From: Strigamia acuminata
Taxonomy: Eukaryota; Arthropoda; Chilopoda; Geophilomorpha; Linotaeniidae
Assembly (NCBI GenBank): GCA_949358305.1
Contig: OX442314.1
Coordinates: forward strand, 40,122,581-40,186,580
Length of the DNA stretch: 64,000 nt
Reading direction: 5' to 3'
The notes under the pieces are model-generated. The model did no database searches. It was given only the letters and a program-made list of their open reading frames with translations, and was not told the DNA's origin. Position numbers and translations under genes: made by a program. Positions 39,111 through 49,553 of this stretch are shown in pieces. The first letter of the stretch is position 1. The number at the start of each line of letters is the position of its first letter.

Positions 39111-39743
39111 AACAGCAAGTACCTCGAAATATTTTTGAAGATTGGGATCAAATTATGATGGGGCTAGCAGATCCACCTCCACCACCACCAAACCCAGACT
39201 TGCCACCAACTCCAGTGCAGTGGGTCGAACATGGCCCTACATATGAGGAGCTGCATTATGCATTCAACTATGTGCTATCAACGAGGAATGCCCAAAATGA
39301 AGCGAAAGAAAACCTTCAGGCACATGTGTGGATTTTACAAGAACATATACAGGATCTTGAAATGCTCGTGGATGAGCAACAGCATTTGCTAAATGGACTG
39401 CTCCCATCTGTACAGCCAGCTCAATCACCATCAATTGCCATCACAGCAACCAATAGTGCAACCACTCCAACATCAAGAAATGCAACCACTCCAAGATGAA
39501 CCCGTGCAGCCAGTCCAAGATGAACCCGTGCAAGCAGCTTAACAACAGGTGCAGCAGGAAGTAGGTTTACTTCCTGAAATTTTACTCACACCACTTGATG
39601 TAAAATGCGTAATTTGTTTAGACGAAATTAAAGAAGAGCAATTTGTTAATATGTTGACATGTCAACACACTTTTCACAATTCCTGCATCAACCAATGGGC
39701 ATATAGTAATTCTAATTGCCCATTATGCCGTAATATGTGGTAA
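39104..39743 (+). pseudogene. Coiled-coil/RING-H2 gene, type B copy 1
   Basis: Starting near MAEQQVPRNIFEDWDQIMM (39104) the frame has a polyproline stretch, LPPTPVQWVEHGPTYEELHY, then a coiled coil (LQAHVWILQEHIQDLEMLVD). A frame change near 39490, an Asp/Glu/Pro/Val/Gln repeat (QDEPVQPVQDEPVQ) and one TAA follow. The RING-H2 domain is complete: CVICLDEI, then CQHTFHNSC and CPLCRNMW. It ends two residues after the zinc site in a terminal Trp, as does type A (CTRVKW). Probable ubiquitin ligase origin, now damaged. Confidence 0.65.
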
Positions 39744-40013
39744 TTTAAGCTTCAGTTTGTCGTTGGAATGAGTTGTTTTTAAATGTTTCTGCAATATGTC
39801 TGTTGTTTTCAGTATTTTCGCACATAATTTGCACGTAGATCGCGAAAAAAATCGATTGTTGGTTGATTGCATGTAAAAACAACCGAAAAAGTTGAATTTC
39901 AATTGAATTTTTCATTAGCTAATTCAAATTTATCTAATTTAAGCTTCAGTTTGTTGTTGGAGTGAGTTGTTTTTAAATGTTTCTGCAATCTGTCGTTTGT
40001 TTTTAGTAGGGAT
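39740..40013. repeat. 76-bp direct repeat after the RING gene
   Basis: TAATTTAAGCTTCAGTTTGT and the following 55 bases at 39741-39815 recur at 39936-40011 with few changes. The first copy begins at the stop codon of the RING gene, so this is its 3' region, duplicated. Confidence 0.6.
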
Positions 40014-41045
40014 TGCAGTACCGGTTTCAGAATCGGTTCCAGTACCGGTATTGGGAAGACGCCGCAGAAAATAAAACTGCTTCGTGTTCAGAATGGGAAG
40101 GACACCTGCTCGCCACTTAATTGTTTATTGCAACAATATTCATAAATTATTCAAAAGGTAGTTTATTGTGTTTAACCATCATGTGATGTGAGTAAAAGGT
40201 TTTTAACCTCTCTTTTCTTAAGGGTTAAAATCCACCATGTTTTGAAAAAAAAGACAAGATCTCTGAAAGTTGCAAAAAGCAAAAGCAGAAAATTTTTAAA
40301 AATCACAAATCAGTAAATTATTAAATGTTTTTATGTTATTTATTTATTTACCTGGGTTTAAAAGGCAACGTTGTGACCTTTGTTAAGTTGCCCCCCCCCC
40401 CCCCCCCGAGTATAAGTCCAATCAAAAAAAATTATTGGACTAGATAGCCCATTCAATGGACAACATTGGACATCTCTTTATTTTGATTGGACTCGCTTCC
40501 TTCTTATCACTTTTTCGACTTTTAACTTGGGGGGCCAAACCCCTTTTCTCACTGACTTGTATATAAGTCTCCTTGAAATACAGCACATTTAGTTTCTTTC
40601 ACTGCTCATACACTGATTCAACTACTCGTACTTTGAGAACACAGCCCAAAGATTTAGCAGAAATAGTAAAAAACGTCCAAAACTATGAAAATCTACCAAA
40701 AAGTAACAAATCTAAAAAATGCCTAAAGATCCTACAATTTGGAAGACTTTAGGAGAAACCAAAGAGGAACAAATTGATAAAGTTTTACACTCATCTGTGA
40801 GAATCAAAATGCATTTGTAACATCAAGTGGGACCTTTCCACCATATAGAAATAATATTTAGGAAAAACAAATGCAAACACAACAGTTAGTGGCTTTGATG
40901 ATCCTGTAAGCAGAGAAGTTAGATGTTATTCCAATAGTAATAACAATTGATGCTAAATGGTAACTCACTAACAACGGTTTGTTTGCAAAAACTAAGCAAT
41001 CTTTAAATTCTATGTAGTTTTCACTTAAGAGGGGTGATCCAGGAA
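40014..41045. other. Spacer with C-tract and a possible promoter
   Basis: CAGTACCGGT occurs twice at 40017-40060 in a partly palindromic block. A run of about 17 C lies at 40391-40407. TATATAAG at about 40560-40567 with a pyrimidine-rich start region 25-35 bases later looks like an RNA polymerase II promoter. The frame after it (MPKDPTIWKTLGETKEEQ near 40720) ends after 34 codons and is not recognised. Confidence 0.35.
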
Positions 41046-41199
41046 AAAAGTGGACATTTCATTGCATTTTGCAGACGACCTGATGGGAGGTGGCAAATTG
41101 CAGATGACTTGGCTAAGTAAATTGAAACATAGTCAAGTTCTAATTATAGGTGTGAATGACATAAATAAACCCGTGAGTGCCGTACAAGGCGGGAGACAA

Positions 41200-41345
41200 G
41201 GAGCGATGCCGTATAATTCAACATGCAATCAAATTTGATAAAAAGAAACCTGAGGAATATGTGTATAGTATCTTGGATATTCTCAAAAGATCTCATCAAA
41301 AAATGCACAGGAAAATACAACAAAATTACGATAAACACGGATTTT
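41200..41345 (+). pseudogene. Gypsy-like integrase C-terminal fragment
   Basis: A short frame reads KPEEYVYSILDILKRSHQKM then HRKIQQNYDKHGF. The xxEYVxxIxxxLxxxHxxMxxxxxxxYDKH pattern is like the region after the DDE core in gypsy integrases. Only about 40 residues are seen. Confidence 0.35.
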
Positions 41346-41366
41346 GATTGTAAGTATTAACCTCGC

Positions 41367-41700
41367 ATGTCGCAGCATGTTCGGAATCGGGCTTTGGCAA
41401 ATCCAGACGCAACGATTCCGCAGCCAGGACGAGGACGAGGACGCGGGCGTGGGCGTGGAAGCGGACGTGGTCGGGCTTCGAATTAGCCGATTGCAGCACC
41501 ACAGCCTGTGCCACAGCCGGCAATGTGTGTTGCATGCCACGACAGACGACCAAGTGTCCTTTTCCTTCCGTGCAAGCACGTGCATTGCTGCGAGCCATGC
41601 ACAAGCGCGCTTGAAAAAGGTTGGCATTTCGACGAATTGAACAGGTGGGTGCCCGACACGCAACACAGTCATCAGAAATATGATCGATGGTATGTTTACA
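41367..41700 (+). pseudogene. RG-rich protein with C3HC4 RING finger, one in-frame stop
   Basis: ATG at 41367 opens MSQHVRNRALANPDATIPQP, an RGRGRGRGSGRGR stretch and a TAG (about 41486). The same frame continues AAPQPVPQPAMCVACHDRRP, then LFLPCKHVHCCEPCTSALEK. CVAC...CKHVHCCEPC is the first six ligands of a C3HC4 RING like those of IAP or Mahogunin-type ligases. The last CPxC pair is not seen; the frame ends at 41744 in hydrophobic sequence. It differs from the RING-H2 family nearby. Confidence 0.5.
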
Positions 41701-41744
41701 CTATAAAGTTTTTATATTCGTTTGTGTTCATTTTCATTTCGTGA

Positions 41745-42667
41745 CTAAATAAATGTATTCACAACAAGGTACGGTAAGTTTCATCTGTTAACGGTGAGTG
41801 TAGATTTTTCCCCCTCCGCTTGTAAAACGAAACCAACACTATTTCAAAGTGTTTTTTTCGAGTTTATACCTGTAGTAGCGTTTGGCGTAATACTGTAGGT
41901 TTAGGCGATAGGTACCGCAGAACCACCCCCGCCCACCAGCCTGTGACGACATCCTACAGTCTGAGACACACCGGACAACCCCATGGAGAAAGGGAGAGTA
42001 TGTTTTGGCCACGTCCCGATTTAAAGAGCAAGATAGAGGATAGAGGATAGGTCCAGAACAGCTGTTACGACTGGATGCATAACAGCTGGACACCACTAGT
42101 GCTGTTTAGTTGCCTGCCCTTTGGGTATTTAAAAGCATGCACTAGTGTATTCTTTGCTGTTTGCGTACCCTTTGATATTTGACACTATACACTTTTTGAA
42201 TGATGCCTTTGGCTGAAACAATTATGTTGTGCGTCAAGTTCATTGACGCACAGTCAAGCATTAGCTGTATTGCCCTGCGTGCAACGGCACAAGTCCCAGA
42301 TGAAAAAACTAGTACTGGTTCTAACCGTAAAGACTCTTGCGCATGGTTAAGGTCCACGGAGAGTCAGTTTGGCAATGGAGGTGACGATCGGTTTTGTTGC
42401 CTCCATCGAGATGTGTACATCCTGGACACGTTGAGAGAAACTCCCACCAAGGTAAATACCCTTTCCTTGTGACTTTGCCGTTTATGTTGTCCCAGTTAAT
42501 TCTGGTCACTTGTTAGCAACAAATGCGAATCAATCATCTAGAATCCGAGTAATTACATAACTATTCAAAACAAAAGCAAATACAGCATAAAACTCGAAAC
42601 GTATTTTTAATACCGACTAAACTCAAAACCCTAACGAAAACGAGGCTCACTTCTAGCCACGCCTCCC
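41745..42667. other. Spacer left of the copia element
   Basis: No coding frame I can support. Short ORFs on both strands lack motifs. It ends with the CTCCC target site (42663-42667) of the copia insertion. Confidence 0.35.
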
Positions 42668-42851
42668 TGTTAATGTAATTCGCTCTTTCTCATTTGCGTT
42701 GTAGCAGACGATCTTTGTTTACTTTGTTTTATGTAACACCACCTGGTGACAGTTTCTTTTATTATTAAAGTCTCCAAGATGGCGACGCACGCAACCGTGT
42801 ATGTTTCTTTACACCTCACCACGCTTCTAGATACACAGACAAGCGCCAACA
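42668..42851 (+). repeat. Copia 5' LTR
   Basis: 184 bp, TG...CA ends, near-identical to the 3' LTR. It should hold promoter and polyadenylation signals; TTTTATTATTAAAG near 42757-42770 is an AT-rich candidate core. Confidence 0.93.
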
Positions 42852-42853
42852 AA

Positions 42854-42867
42854 GGTTATGGGCCCAG
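42854..42867 (+). promoter_or_regulatory. Half-tRNA primer-binding site (initiator Met tRNA)
   Basis: GGTTATGGGCCCAG, two bases after the LTR, is the exact complement of CTGGGCCCATAACC, the anticodon stem-loop of metazoan initiator methionine tRNA. Priming from an internally cut tRNA-iMet is known for Drosophila copia; here it is read directly from the sequence. Confidence 0.85.
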
Positions 42868-42924
42868 ACATGCATTCTAGAAGACTTCAGGCGAGCTTGT
42901 GTGAAGAATTACGACAGTGAAGAA

Positions 42925-42985
42925 CCAAATCGAGTTCGGGACGAGGAATTATCGCGAGTTCGAGGCGAGGAATTATCGCGAGTCA
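42925..42985 (+). repeat. Short direct repeat in copia leader
   Basis: GAGTTCG(GGAC/AGGC)GAGGAATTATCGC occurs twice between the primer-binding site and the gag start, within a region where packaging signals would be expected. Confidence 0.5.
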
Positions 42986-43150
42986 CGCCCCTTCACCTTC
43001 ATGTCTAAATACGAACATTTAGCGAGGAAAAACGGACAAAATTGTGATATCTTTCAGTTTGTGGATATTTTGACATTTGAGTGATATAATTTCATGTTTA
43101 TTGACTCTTGATTATTTTGTTTTTCACGGTTTTTACACCATTGCAACGTC

Positions 43151-46100
43151 ATGGATAAGATACCGGACATGTTCAAATTTTCACCACTAGATGGCCTGAA
43201 TTACGAGGCATGGAAAAGCGATATGAAAATGCTATTAGCGGCGCAAACGCTCACCGATCACATTGATAAAGCAACAAAGGTTCCGACAGATGCAACCGAG
43301 CTTAAAGATTTCACGGCAAAGAAGAATAAAGCGATGGGTTATATTTACTACGGAGTAAAGCGTGAAATTCGGGATTTATTGCGAAGTGCAGGTAAAGAAG
43401 ATCCTTTAACTGCATGGGATTATCTCGCCGGCATGTACGAACCGAAATCACGTGCCCGGATTGCAATGTTGCGGAAAAATTTCGTGTCAATGACTTTTAA
43501 AACCGGAGAGCACATGGAGACATTTATTAGCAGAGTTGAAAATGCCGCAGCTCAGTTAAAGGACGCAGGGAGAAAAATTAATGATGACGAAATTGCTTTT
43601 CAACTTATTCAGGATCTCCCAACTGAATATGACGTGGTTGTAAAAATGATTTATGCATGGGATGACACAAAATTCACTACAACAAATGTAAAGTCAACTT
43701 TGATTAGTGAAGCAGGCCGGATGCGATTGATGACGACGTCTGTATCCAAGAACGACTCAGAAGTTATGACTAGTTCAACGGTTCAACAGCGTGGATCACC
43801 ATCACCTGGCTACACGTGTTATCGATGTGGCCAACCAGGCCATTTCATTCGTGATTGCACCCAGGCACCGTCACATTACGAAAAAGCTCGTGCTGGGCGT
43901 AACACGAGATCGCGAGGACGAAAATCGAGAGGTCGGGGCACGTCCTCAAATGAACGACCAGCGGCAGGGTTTTCGGGCGTTTTTGACGTTATGACAGTAT
44001 CCAACCAACCGCCATCAACACCAACAATCCCATGGCAACAATGGACCTGGGACAGCGCTTGTGGCGCCCATCTATGCAACGATAAGAAATGGTTTCAAGA
44101 CTTACGGATGATAAAACCGACCACTATGAATTCCTATTATGGACAATTTCAAGTAACAGGAATAGGAACTGTTATGTTTTGTCATCAAGTAGACGGAAAA
44201 GAACGATATACGGTATTGCAACGCGTCGGTTACGCACCCAGTGGTCGGAGAAATTTAATTTCCGGATTCCAAGTCGACACCTGCGGTTACACTTGGAAAG
44301 GTGGCGGGAAGTGTATAGAAGTTTATGATAAAACTGGCACTTCTGTTTTACGGTTTACCGGGACGAATGGACTTTACAATTTGTCTGCACAGTTACCGGA
44401 AGTAAATAATACATCAGCTGTGAAGACATACGCAAACGTCGTATCCGAAGGTCAAAAGGAACCACAAACAGCAAATTGCAGTCACGACCTCGAATTGTGG
44501 CATCGTCGATTGGCAAATTTAAATGTAAGAACAGTCGCTGAAATGTCCAAATCCGGGGCAGTTAAAGGAATGCCAAGCTTATCGCGGGGAAATTTGTATT
44601 GCGAAGACTGCAAAATAACGAAAATGCGACGTCCGACAAGGAAAGCTTTCCCGTCCATATTGACCAAGAGTTTGATGGAAATTGTTCATGCAGACATTTG
44701 GGGAGCAACGAGTTATCCCTCCCCGTCCGGATTCAAATATTTTCTCGCGATTGTGGAGGATTATTCTCGATGGACGTCGGTCTACGCACTTAAGCATAAG
44801 TGGGAAGCTTTTGATAAGATTAAAGACTTTATAACTGAAGCGGAACGTCAAACAGGACATCGTGTTAAGGCGATTAAAACTGACAACGGATTGGAATTTT
44901 GTTCGCGAAAGATGTCAGAGCATTTGACATCGTTGGGTATTCAACATTTACGTACAAATACGTACACACCATCCCAAAATGGAGTCGCGGAACGCTTTAA
45001 CCAGACGGCACTTCAAGCAATTCGCGTAACACGTAAGCAGGCGAATTTAGCACCAGGATTCTGGGTTGAACTTTTGCATGCTTATGTTTATTTGCGGAAT
45101 CGCACACCACAGAAGTTACTGCACTGGAAAACACCATATGAAATAAGGAAAGGATCACCACCGAATATATCGTATATCCGTAAGATTGGAAGTATGGTCC
45201 ATAGATTTATCCCGAAGGCCGAACGACAAGACAAATTTTCGGATTGTGGAGAAGTTGGCGTACTCGTCGGATATGCATTATTTACGCGGGGCTACCGAAT
45301 ATGGGATCCTATCAGCAACAAAATCATTGAAAGTGATCAAGTGACAATTAACGAGGCTAAGGTTTATCAACCCAAACGACTCGAAAGTGTAGAACAAATT
45401 AGTTTTACACCTGACACGACAGAAGAATCTAAACCTAAAACGACATTGAAGAAAGTCGCACCGACGCAAGCAAAGCAACAACCAGTTGCACAAGTAACAA
45501 CGATACAAGCAGCACAAACGGTTACACAACCTGAACAAACGGTTTTACAATCAGTAAAACAGAAGATACAGGTCCAACCAACGATTTCGAGTCAATTGAA
45601 GCAGATTGTGTGGGAACGTGAATTAATTCCCAGATCGACAGGAAATCGAACCGATGTTTATTATTTTTGTGACGGTCAAAGGATCAAGTCTAAGACTGAC
45701 GTGGCGGCTTTGTGTCAAGCCAAAAATTTAGATGTAAATCTTGACGCATTTGATTTCTCACCGAAGAATTTGGTAACAGGCCAAGTGGACATTCCTTCGA
45801 AATCGCATGACGTGGCCAAACCAAATGACACCGATTCTAACATAGTCGACCAAGACTTCCTTGATTTCTTTAATGGATTGGAATGTTGCGATGTTGAAAG
45901 TCCCACGTCATACGAAGAAGCAATAAAATGTGAGGATGCAAATCAATGGAATGAGGCAATGCAAGACGAAATAGCAACGCTAGAAGAAAGAAAGGTCTTT
46001 TCACTCGTTCCACCTCCAAAAGGGAAGAAGATTTTAACCAATAGATGGGTTTTTGTCCGAAAATGCGACGACAAAGGAACTGTTGTTCGCCATCGCGCAC

Positions 46101-47452
46101 GATTAGTGGCAAGAGGTTTTGAACAGGTTAAAGGCAGGGATTTTCATGAAGTATATAATCCGGTTGTCACTTTTGCACTCGTTCGCCTACTATTTTTCTT
46201 GCTTGTGGTATGTGCCGGATGGGTGACTAGGCATCTGGATGTAAAATGTGCCTTTCTTTATGGGTCTCTGGAAGAAGAAATCTATATGGATCCTCCAAGT
46301 GGTTTCGAACGACATGATAGAAATGTGTGGAAATTAGAGAAAAGTCTCTATGGACTCCATCAGGCGGGCAGGTGTTGGTGGATAGAACTTGACCGTGCAT
46401 TAAAAGAGACTGGTTTAATTCCCCTTACATCTTGCGAATGTGTATATCGCTCCGGATGGAACGCATTCGTATTAGTTTACGTCGACGACGTACTTATTAT
46501 CGGTTCAGATGACTTTGTGATCGATAACGTGATACGAACGATTAGAACTATTTTTGATATTAAGGACTTAGGTCGCGTTCAAAAGTTTTTGGGAATTAAT
46601 TTCCGCCATGATAAAGAAGACAACTGTGTTTATTTAGAACAAACATCATATATACACAAACTGTCTAATGTTTTCTCTTTTATATCTTTTCAGAGAAAGT
46701 ACGAACCAATGAAGTTTGGGTCGGTCATCAATGCAGAAACGATGCGAAGCGAAAAAGGCATTGATCTGCCATATCGAGAATTAGTCGGATCTTTGCTATT
46801 TCTCGCACGAATGACGAGACCAGACATCCTGTACGCAGTCAGCGTTTTGGCGAGATATTCTTCAAAACCCAGTATCGTCGCCTGGATGCATCTCGAGCAT
46901 TTATTCAATTATGTGAGATCGACCCCGTATCAGTGCATTAAGATGAAGAGACCAGAACGTGTTGTCTTTCACTGTTATTCCGATGCATCATTTGCGTCCG
47001 ATATCGACACACGCAGATCGGTTTCTGGCCACATTGTGTTTTTGGGCCAAGTACCGATAATTTGGAGATCTGCAAAGCAGTCCTTGGTTGCAGCGTCCGC
47101 AATGGAATCGGAATTATACGCCGTGACTGATTTAGTGAAAGAAGTTATTTGGTTAACACGCATTTTAACCGAATGTTCTCGTGTCTTACCAATTGATGAT
47201 GCACATCCGACTATCTACGTGGACAATCAGAATGTACTTTTCAACTTGAAGAATCATGTGGAGAATCGATTGACACGTTATATGGATATAAGATTTAAGT
47301 TCGTTCGAGAACATTTGATGTTAGATTTATTTAAAATCATGTATGTTAACACAAAGTTTAATTATGCAGATTTATTTACCAAACCTTTAATGAAAGGAAG
47401 ATTGTTATCTTTAGTTCCGTATTTGAGTTCTGTACGGGAAACAGCGAATTAG
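43151..47452 (+). CDS. Copia gag-pol polyprotein
   Basis: 1433 codons without a break. Order: gag (1-220) opening with SPLDGLNYEAWKSDMKMLL; CCHC knuckle CYRCGQPGHFIRDC (about 219-232); basic RG-rich linker; protease with WTWDSACGAHLCND (about 297-310); GAG-pre-integrase finger (LWHRRLANL, CEDCKITKM); integrase with HADIWG (about 514), KTDNGLEF (about 577) and NGVAERFN (about 613); reverse transcriptase with RLVARGFEQ, HLDVKCAFLYG and YVDDVLI (about 1109-1115); RNase H with YSDASFASD (about 1276) and YVDNQN. The copia order (integrase before RT) is clear. The protease motif is DSA rather than the usual DSG/DTG, the one unusual catalytic feature. Gag and pol share one frame, as in Drosophila copia. 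Confidence 0.95.
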   Translation: MDKIPDMFKFSPLDGLNYEAWKSDMKMLLAAQTLTDHIDKATKVPTDATELKDFTAKKNKAMGYIYYGVKREIRDLLRSAGKEDPLTAWDYLAGMYEPKSRARIAMLRKNFVSMTFKTGEHMETFISRVENAAAQLKDAGRKINDDEIAFQLIQDLPTEYDVVVKMIYAWDDTKFTTTNVKSTLISEAGRMRLMTTSVSKNDSEVMTSSTVQQRGSPSPGYTCYRCGQPGHFIRDCTQAPSHYEKARAGRNTRSRGRKSRGRGTSSNERPAAGFSGVFDVMTVSNQPPSTPTIPWQQWTWDSACGAHLCNDKKWFQDLRMIKPTTMNSYYGQFQVTGIGTVMFCHQVDGKERYTVLQRVGYAPSGRRNLISGFQVDTCGYTWKGGGKCIEVYDKTGTSVLRFTGTNGLYNLSAQLPEVNNTSAVKTYANVVSEGQKEPQTANCSHDLELWHRRLANLNVRTVAEMSKSGAVKGMPSLSRGNLYCEDCKITKMRRPTRKAFPSILTKSLMEIVHADIWGATSYPSPSGFKYFLAIVEDYSRWTSVYALKHKWEAFDKIKDFITEAERQTGHRVKAIKTDNGLEFCSRKMSEHLTSLGIQHLRTNTYTPSQNGVAERFNQTALQAIRVTRKQANLAPGFWVELLHAYVYLRNRTPQKLLHWKTPYEIRKGSPPNISYIRKIGSMVHRFIPKAERQDKFSDCGEVGVLVGYALFTRGYRIWDPISNKIIESDQVTINEAKVYQPKRLESVEQISFTPDTTEESKPKTTLKKVAPTQAKQQPVAQVTTIQAAQTVTQPEQTVLQSVKQKIQVQPTISSQLKQIVWERELIPRSTGNRTDVYYFCDGQRIKSKTDVAALCQAKNLDVNLDAFDFSPKNLVTGQVDIPSKSHDVAKPNDTDSNIVDQDFLDFFNGLECCDVESPTSYEEAIKCEDANQWNEAMQDEIATLEERKVFSLVPPPKGKKILTNRWVFVRKCDDKGTVVRHRARLVARGFEQVKGRDFHEVYNPVVTFALVRLLFFLLVVCAGWVTRHLDVKCAFLYGSLEEEIYMDPPSGFERHDRNVWKLEKSLYGLHQAGRCWWIELDRALKETGLIPLTSCECVYRSGWNAFVLVYVDDVLIIGSDDFVIDNVIRTIRTIFDIKDLGRVQKFLGINFRHDKEDNCVYLEQTSYIHKLSNVFSFISFQRKYEPMKFGSVINAETMRSEKGIDLPYRELVGSLLFLARMTRPDILYAVSVLARYSSKPSIVAWMHLEHLFNYVRSTPYQCIKMKRPERVVFHCYSDASFASDIDTRRSVSGHIVFLGQVPIIWRSAKQSLVAASAMESELYAVTDLVKEVIWLTRILTECSRVLPIDDAHPTIYVDNQNVLFNLKNHVENRLTRYMDIRFKFVREHLMLDLFKIMYVNTKFNYADLFTKPLMKGRLLSLVPYLSSVRETAN

Positions 47453-47460
47453 GGGTAGTT
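47453..47460 (+). promoter_or_regulatory. Copia polypurine-type tract
   Basis: AATTAGGGGTAGTT spans the gag-pol stop and touches the 3' LTR start at 47461. AGGGG is the purine core available to prime plus-strand synthesis. It is short and interrupted by T, so the assignment rests on position. Confidence 0.5.
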
Positions 47461-47644
47461 TGTTAATGTAATTCGCTCTTTCTCATTTGCGTTGTAGCAG
47501 ACGATCTTTGTTTACTTTGTTTTATGTATCACCACCTGGTGACAGTTTCTTTTATTATTAAAGTCTCCAAGATGGCGACGCACGCAACCGTGTATGTTTC
47601 TTTACACCTCACCACGCTTCTAGATACACAGACAAGCGCCAACA
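47461..47644 (+). repeat. Copia 3' LTR
   Basis: 184 bp; matches the 5' LTR with one visible substitution. It is followed directly by the second CTCCC. Confidence 0.93.
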
Positions 47645-47649
47645 CTCCC

Positions 47650-48540
47650 AATGGCGACTCGGACCTCGACGCACAACCTGCTCGCGTGCATCTCGGCCCG
47701 GCACACGTCAACGAATAACCGGAAGATCTTTTACTAAAACAGAAAGGTACTAAAACTTCCCGACCTCCAACTCGTCACAAAGAATTAACGAAACTCGTGC
47801 AATTAGGTGCCAAAGCGAAGCGATAACGACAGAGCACCGACTTGAAACCAGACGTCACCGCCCGATAAATAACGGAGCGTCCGTTCTCCCAAAACAAAGA
47901 CCGATACCAATCCACCCATGACTATCCCGAACAAGCTAAACCCTCAGTCAAGACCCTGTTCAGAATTAGATAAGTTTCTGCTGTTTACTTGATTAAGTCA
48001 ACCCTATTAAAAACACAACTTTTGATACAGATACGAGAAAAACGCTCAAAACCGACACGAGATGGCGTCCGCTTTTCAAACCTAGTAAACACCACCGAAA
48101 ACTTGAAAGGTAAATTTCTAACGACATATAAAATAACTATCCTCCTTTCCCAGTGTCAACACCCTTCCCGACGTCCTCTGCTGGCCTTCGGAAAATTAGT
48201 ACAAATCGAAACTACATCAACGCATCCAAATAACTCGTAAATAACGACGAATCTTAAACCAAACGCCCTTATGAACCTTTTCTCTTGACAAGCCTAGAAC
48301 GCCAAGCGTTCCCGACCGAACTCGAGACCTATCCGGTATCCCATTTTTGTTGCCACCCGAGTATCATTTAAGGGCAATCACAGGAAACACGAGCTGATCC
48401 GTGACAGACCTTCTTGGGTTCGACTGGGCGCAGGCAGTACGGCCAAAGCCATATGGACGTTAGCTAAAGTGACTTATCGACTAAATGCTCACACACCGCG
48501 TACGTCACCAACTTTCGGCGTCCCTGTTTCATCTCACGTA
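47650..48540. other. Disrupted coding-like DNA right of copia
   Basis: A frame from 47650 reads NGDSDLDAQPARVHLGPAHV then, after a stop, KTSRPPTRHKELTKLVQLGA. Later frames are short. Base composition is more balanced than in AT-rich spacers, so this is probably an old element in which copia landed. Family not recognised. Confidence 0.3.
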
Positions 48541-48554
48541 CCCTGGCTCGAGAC

Positions 48555-48785
48555 GAAACAATGCCGCTGTTTGTTTCAGCAGAGGGAAAGAAAATGTCAC
48601 GCACGACCGCGGCCAGCTGCGTGGGCAACGCATGGCAACGCGCTGGCCTTAAGTGCGTCACGGCCACAATTGTGCGCAAGGGAATCGTCTCCGAGATGCA
48701 CCCGGGCCACCATGACCTGGCGCCAGACCTAGCCCAATTGATGGGCCATACCTTGGCCACGGCAGAATGCATACTTTATATGTTT
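48555..48785 (+). pseudogene. Possible tyrosine-recombinase-like C-terminal fragment
   Basis: The frame at 48561 reads MPLFVSAEGKKMSRTTAASC, then AGLKCVTATIVRKGIVSEMH and HDLAPDLAQLMGHTLATAEC. The order (LFxS...RxT, T...RKxxVxxxH, LAxxMxHxxxTA) recalls the last motifs of recombinase-type proteins, with the final tyrosine changed or lost near 48772. This is a tentative reading. Confidence 0.3.
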
Positions 48786-49023
48786 CTTTAGATTGTCAAA
48801 AGTGGCAACCACTTGATGGCCACATAATGCGGACACCTATTTTGCGAAACTTGCATTACTCAATCAATCCAGGCAAGAACTTTCTTAAAAATTTAGTGGG
48901 ACACATTCCTTTAATACACAGGAAAAGTCCAAAAAGACATCCTAAACTAGAATGGTTGTTTTCAAGTGAACCAGCACCAAGAAACTATATAAACAGACTC
49001 CAGCAATGCACAGCAGAGCACAT
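48786..49023 (+). pseudogene. Unassigned fragment before RING-family copy B2
   Basis: The frame has LDCQKWQPLDGHIMRTPILR and GHIPLIHRKSPKRHPKLEWL. I do not recognise it. As it stands directly upstream of a B-type coiled-coil gene, it may be another piece of the same Polinton-like element. Confidence 0.3.
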
Positions 49024-49347
49024 GCAAAGATGGCAAAGCAACATGTTCCTCGCAATATTTTTGACAATTGGGAAGAACTTATGGGGCTAGCAGATCAGCT
49101 TCCAGCAACATCTCCACCAAACCCTGAGTTGCCACCAACTCCAGCACAGTGGGTAGAGCATGGGCCGACATATGCAGAGGTTCACTATGCGTTTAATTAC
49201 GTCCTAACACGCAGGAATGCACAGAATGAAGAAAAGGAAAACCTCCAGAGTCAAGTAAGGATTTTGCAAGATCATATTCGGGATTTGGAGATGTTAGTAG
49301 ACGAACAGCAACATTTGCTACATGGTCTGTACATGGTCTGGAAATAG
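49006..49347 (+). pseudogene. Coiled-coil/RING-family gene, type B copy 2 (RING missing)
   Basis: AKQHVPRNIFDNWEELMGLA, LPPTPAQWVEHGPTYAEVHY and LQSQVRILQDHIRDLEMLVD align with type B copy 1 (39104-39490) over about 95 residues. The frame stops at GLYMVWK where copy 1 goes on to the linker and RING. The next 140 bases hold repeats of GGCAGT/CCAGCA that could be the decayed linker. No RING is found downstream. Confidence 0.6.
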
Positions 49348-49553
49348 GGCCACCAGTGCAAATTTAGACAGTGCAAGCAGCATCACAGGCAGTGCTGGCA
49401 GCCCTATTTCCAGCAGCGCAATTTCCAGCACCAGAGGCAGTATTTTTGGCAGTATTTTTGGACTTTGCTGACCACCTGGACCCTCGTTAGGCCTACCTCG
49501 CCACCGTGAGTTTCTTTGTTAATCTTCAACTTTATTTTTTGGTTTCACAATAG

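Larger units (their letters stand above)
42668..47644 (+). mobile_element. Intact Ty1/copia LTR retrotransposon (4977 bp)
   Basis: All parts are present: 184-bp LTRs starting TGTTAATG and ending CCAACA, a primer-binding site, one open gag-pol frame and a G-rich tract before the 3' LTR. CTCCC flanks both sides (42663-42667 and 47645-47649). The two LTRs differ by one base that I can see (GTAACACC versus GTATCACC). This is the signature of a recent insertion and a potentially active element. Confidence 0.95.

Noticed and set aside
40551-40740. Promoter and gene start at 40.55-40.75 kb
   Set aside because: TATATAAG is suggestive, but the following frame ends after 34 codons and has no family match; kept only as a note in the spacer entry.
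41326-41672. Minus-strand ORFs opposite the RG-rich RING frame
   Set aside because: Antisense shadows of a GC-rich coding stretch.
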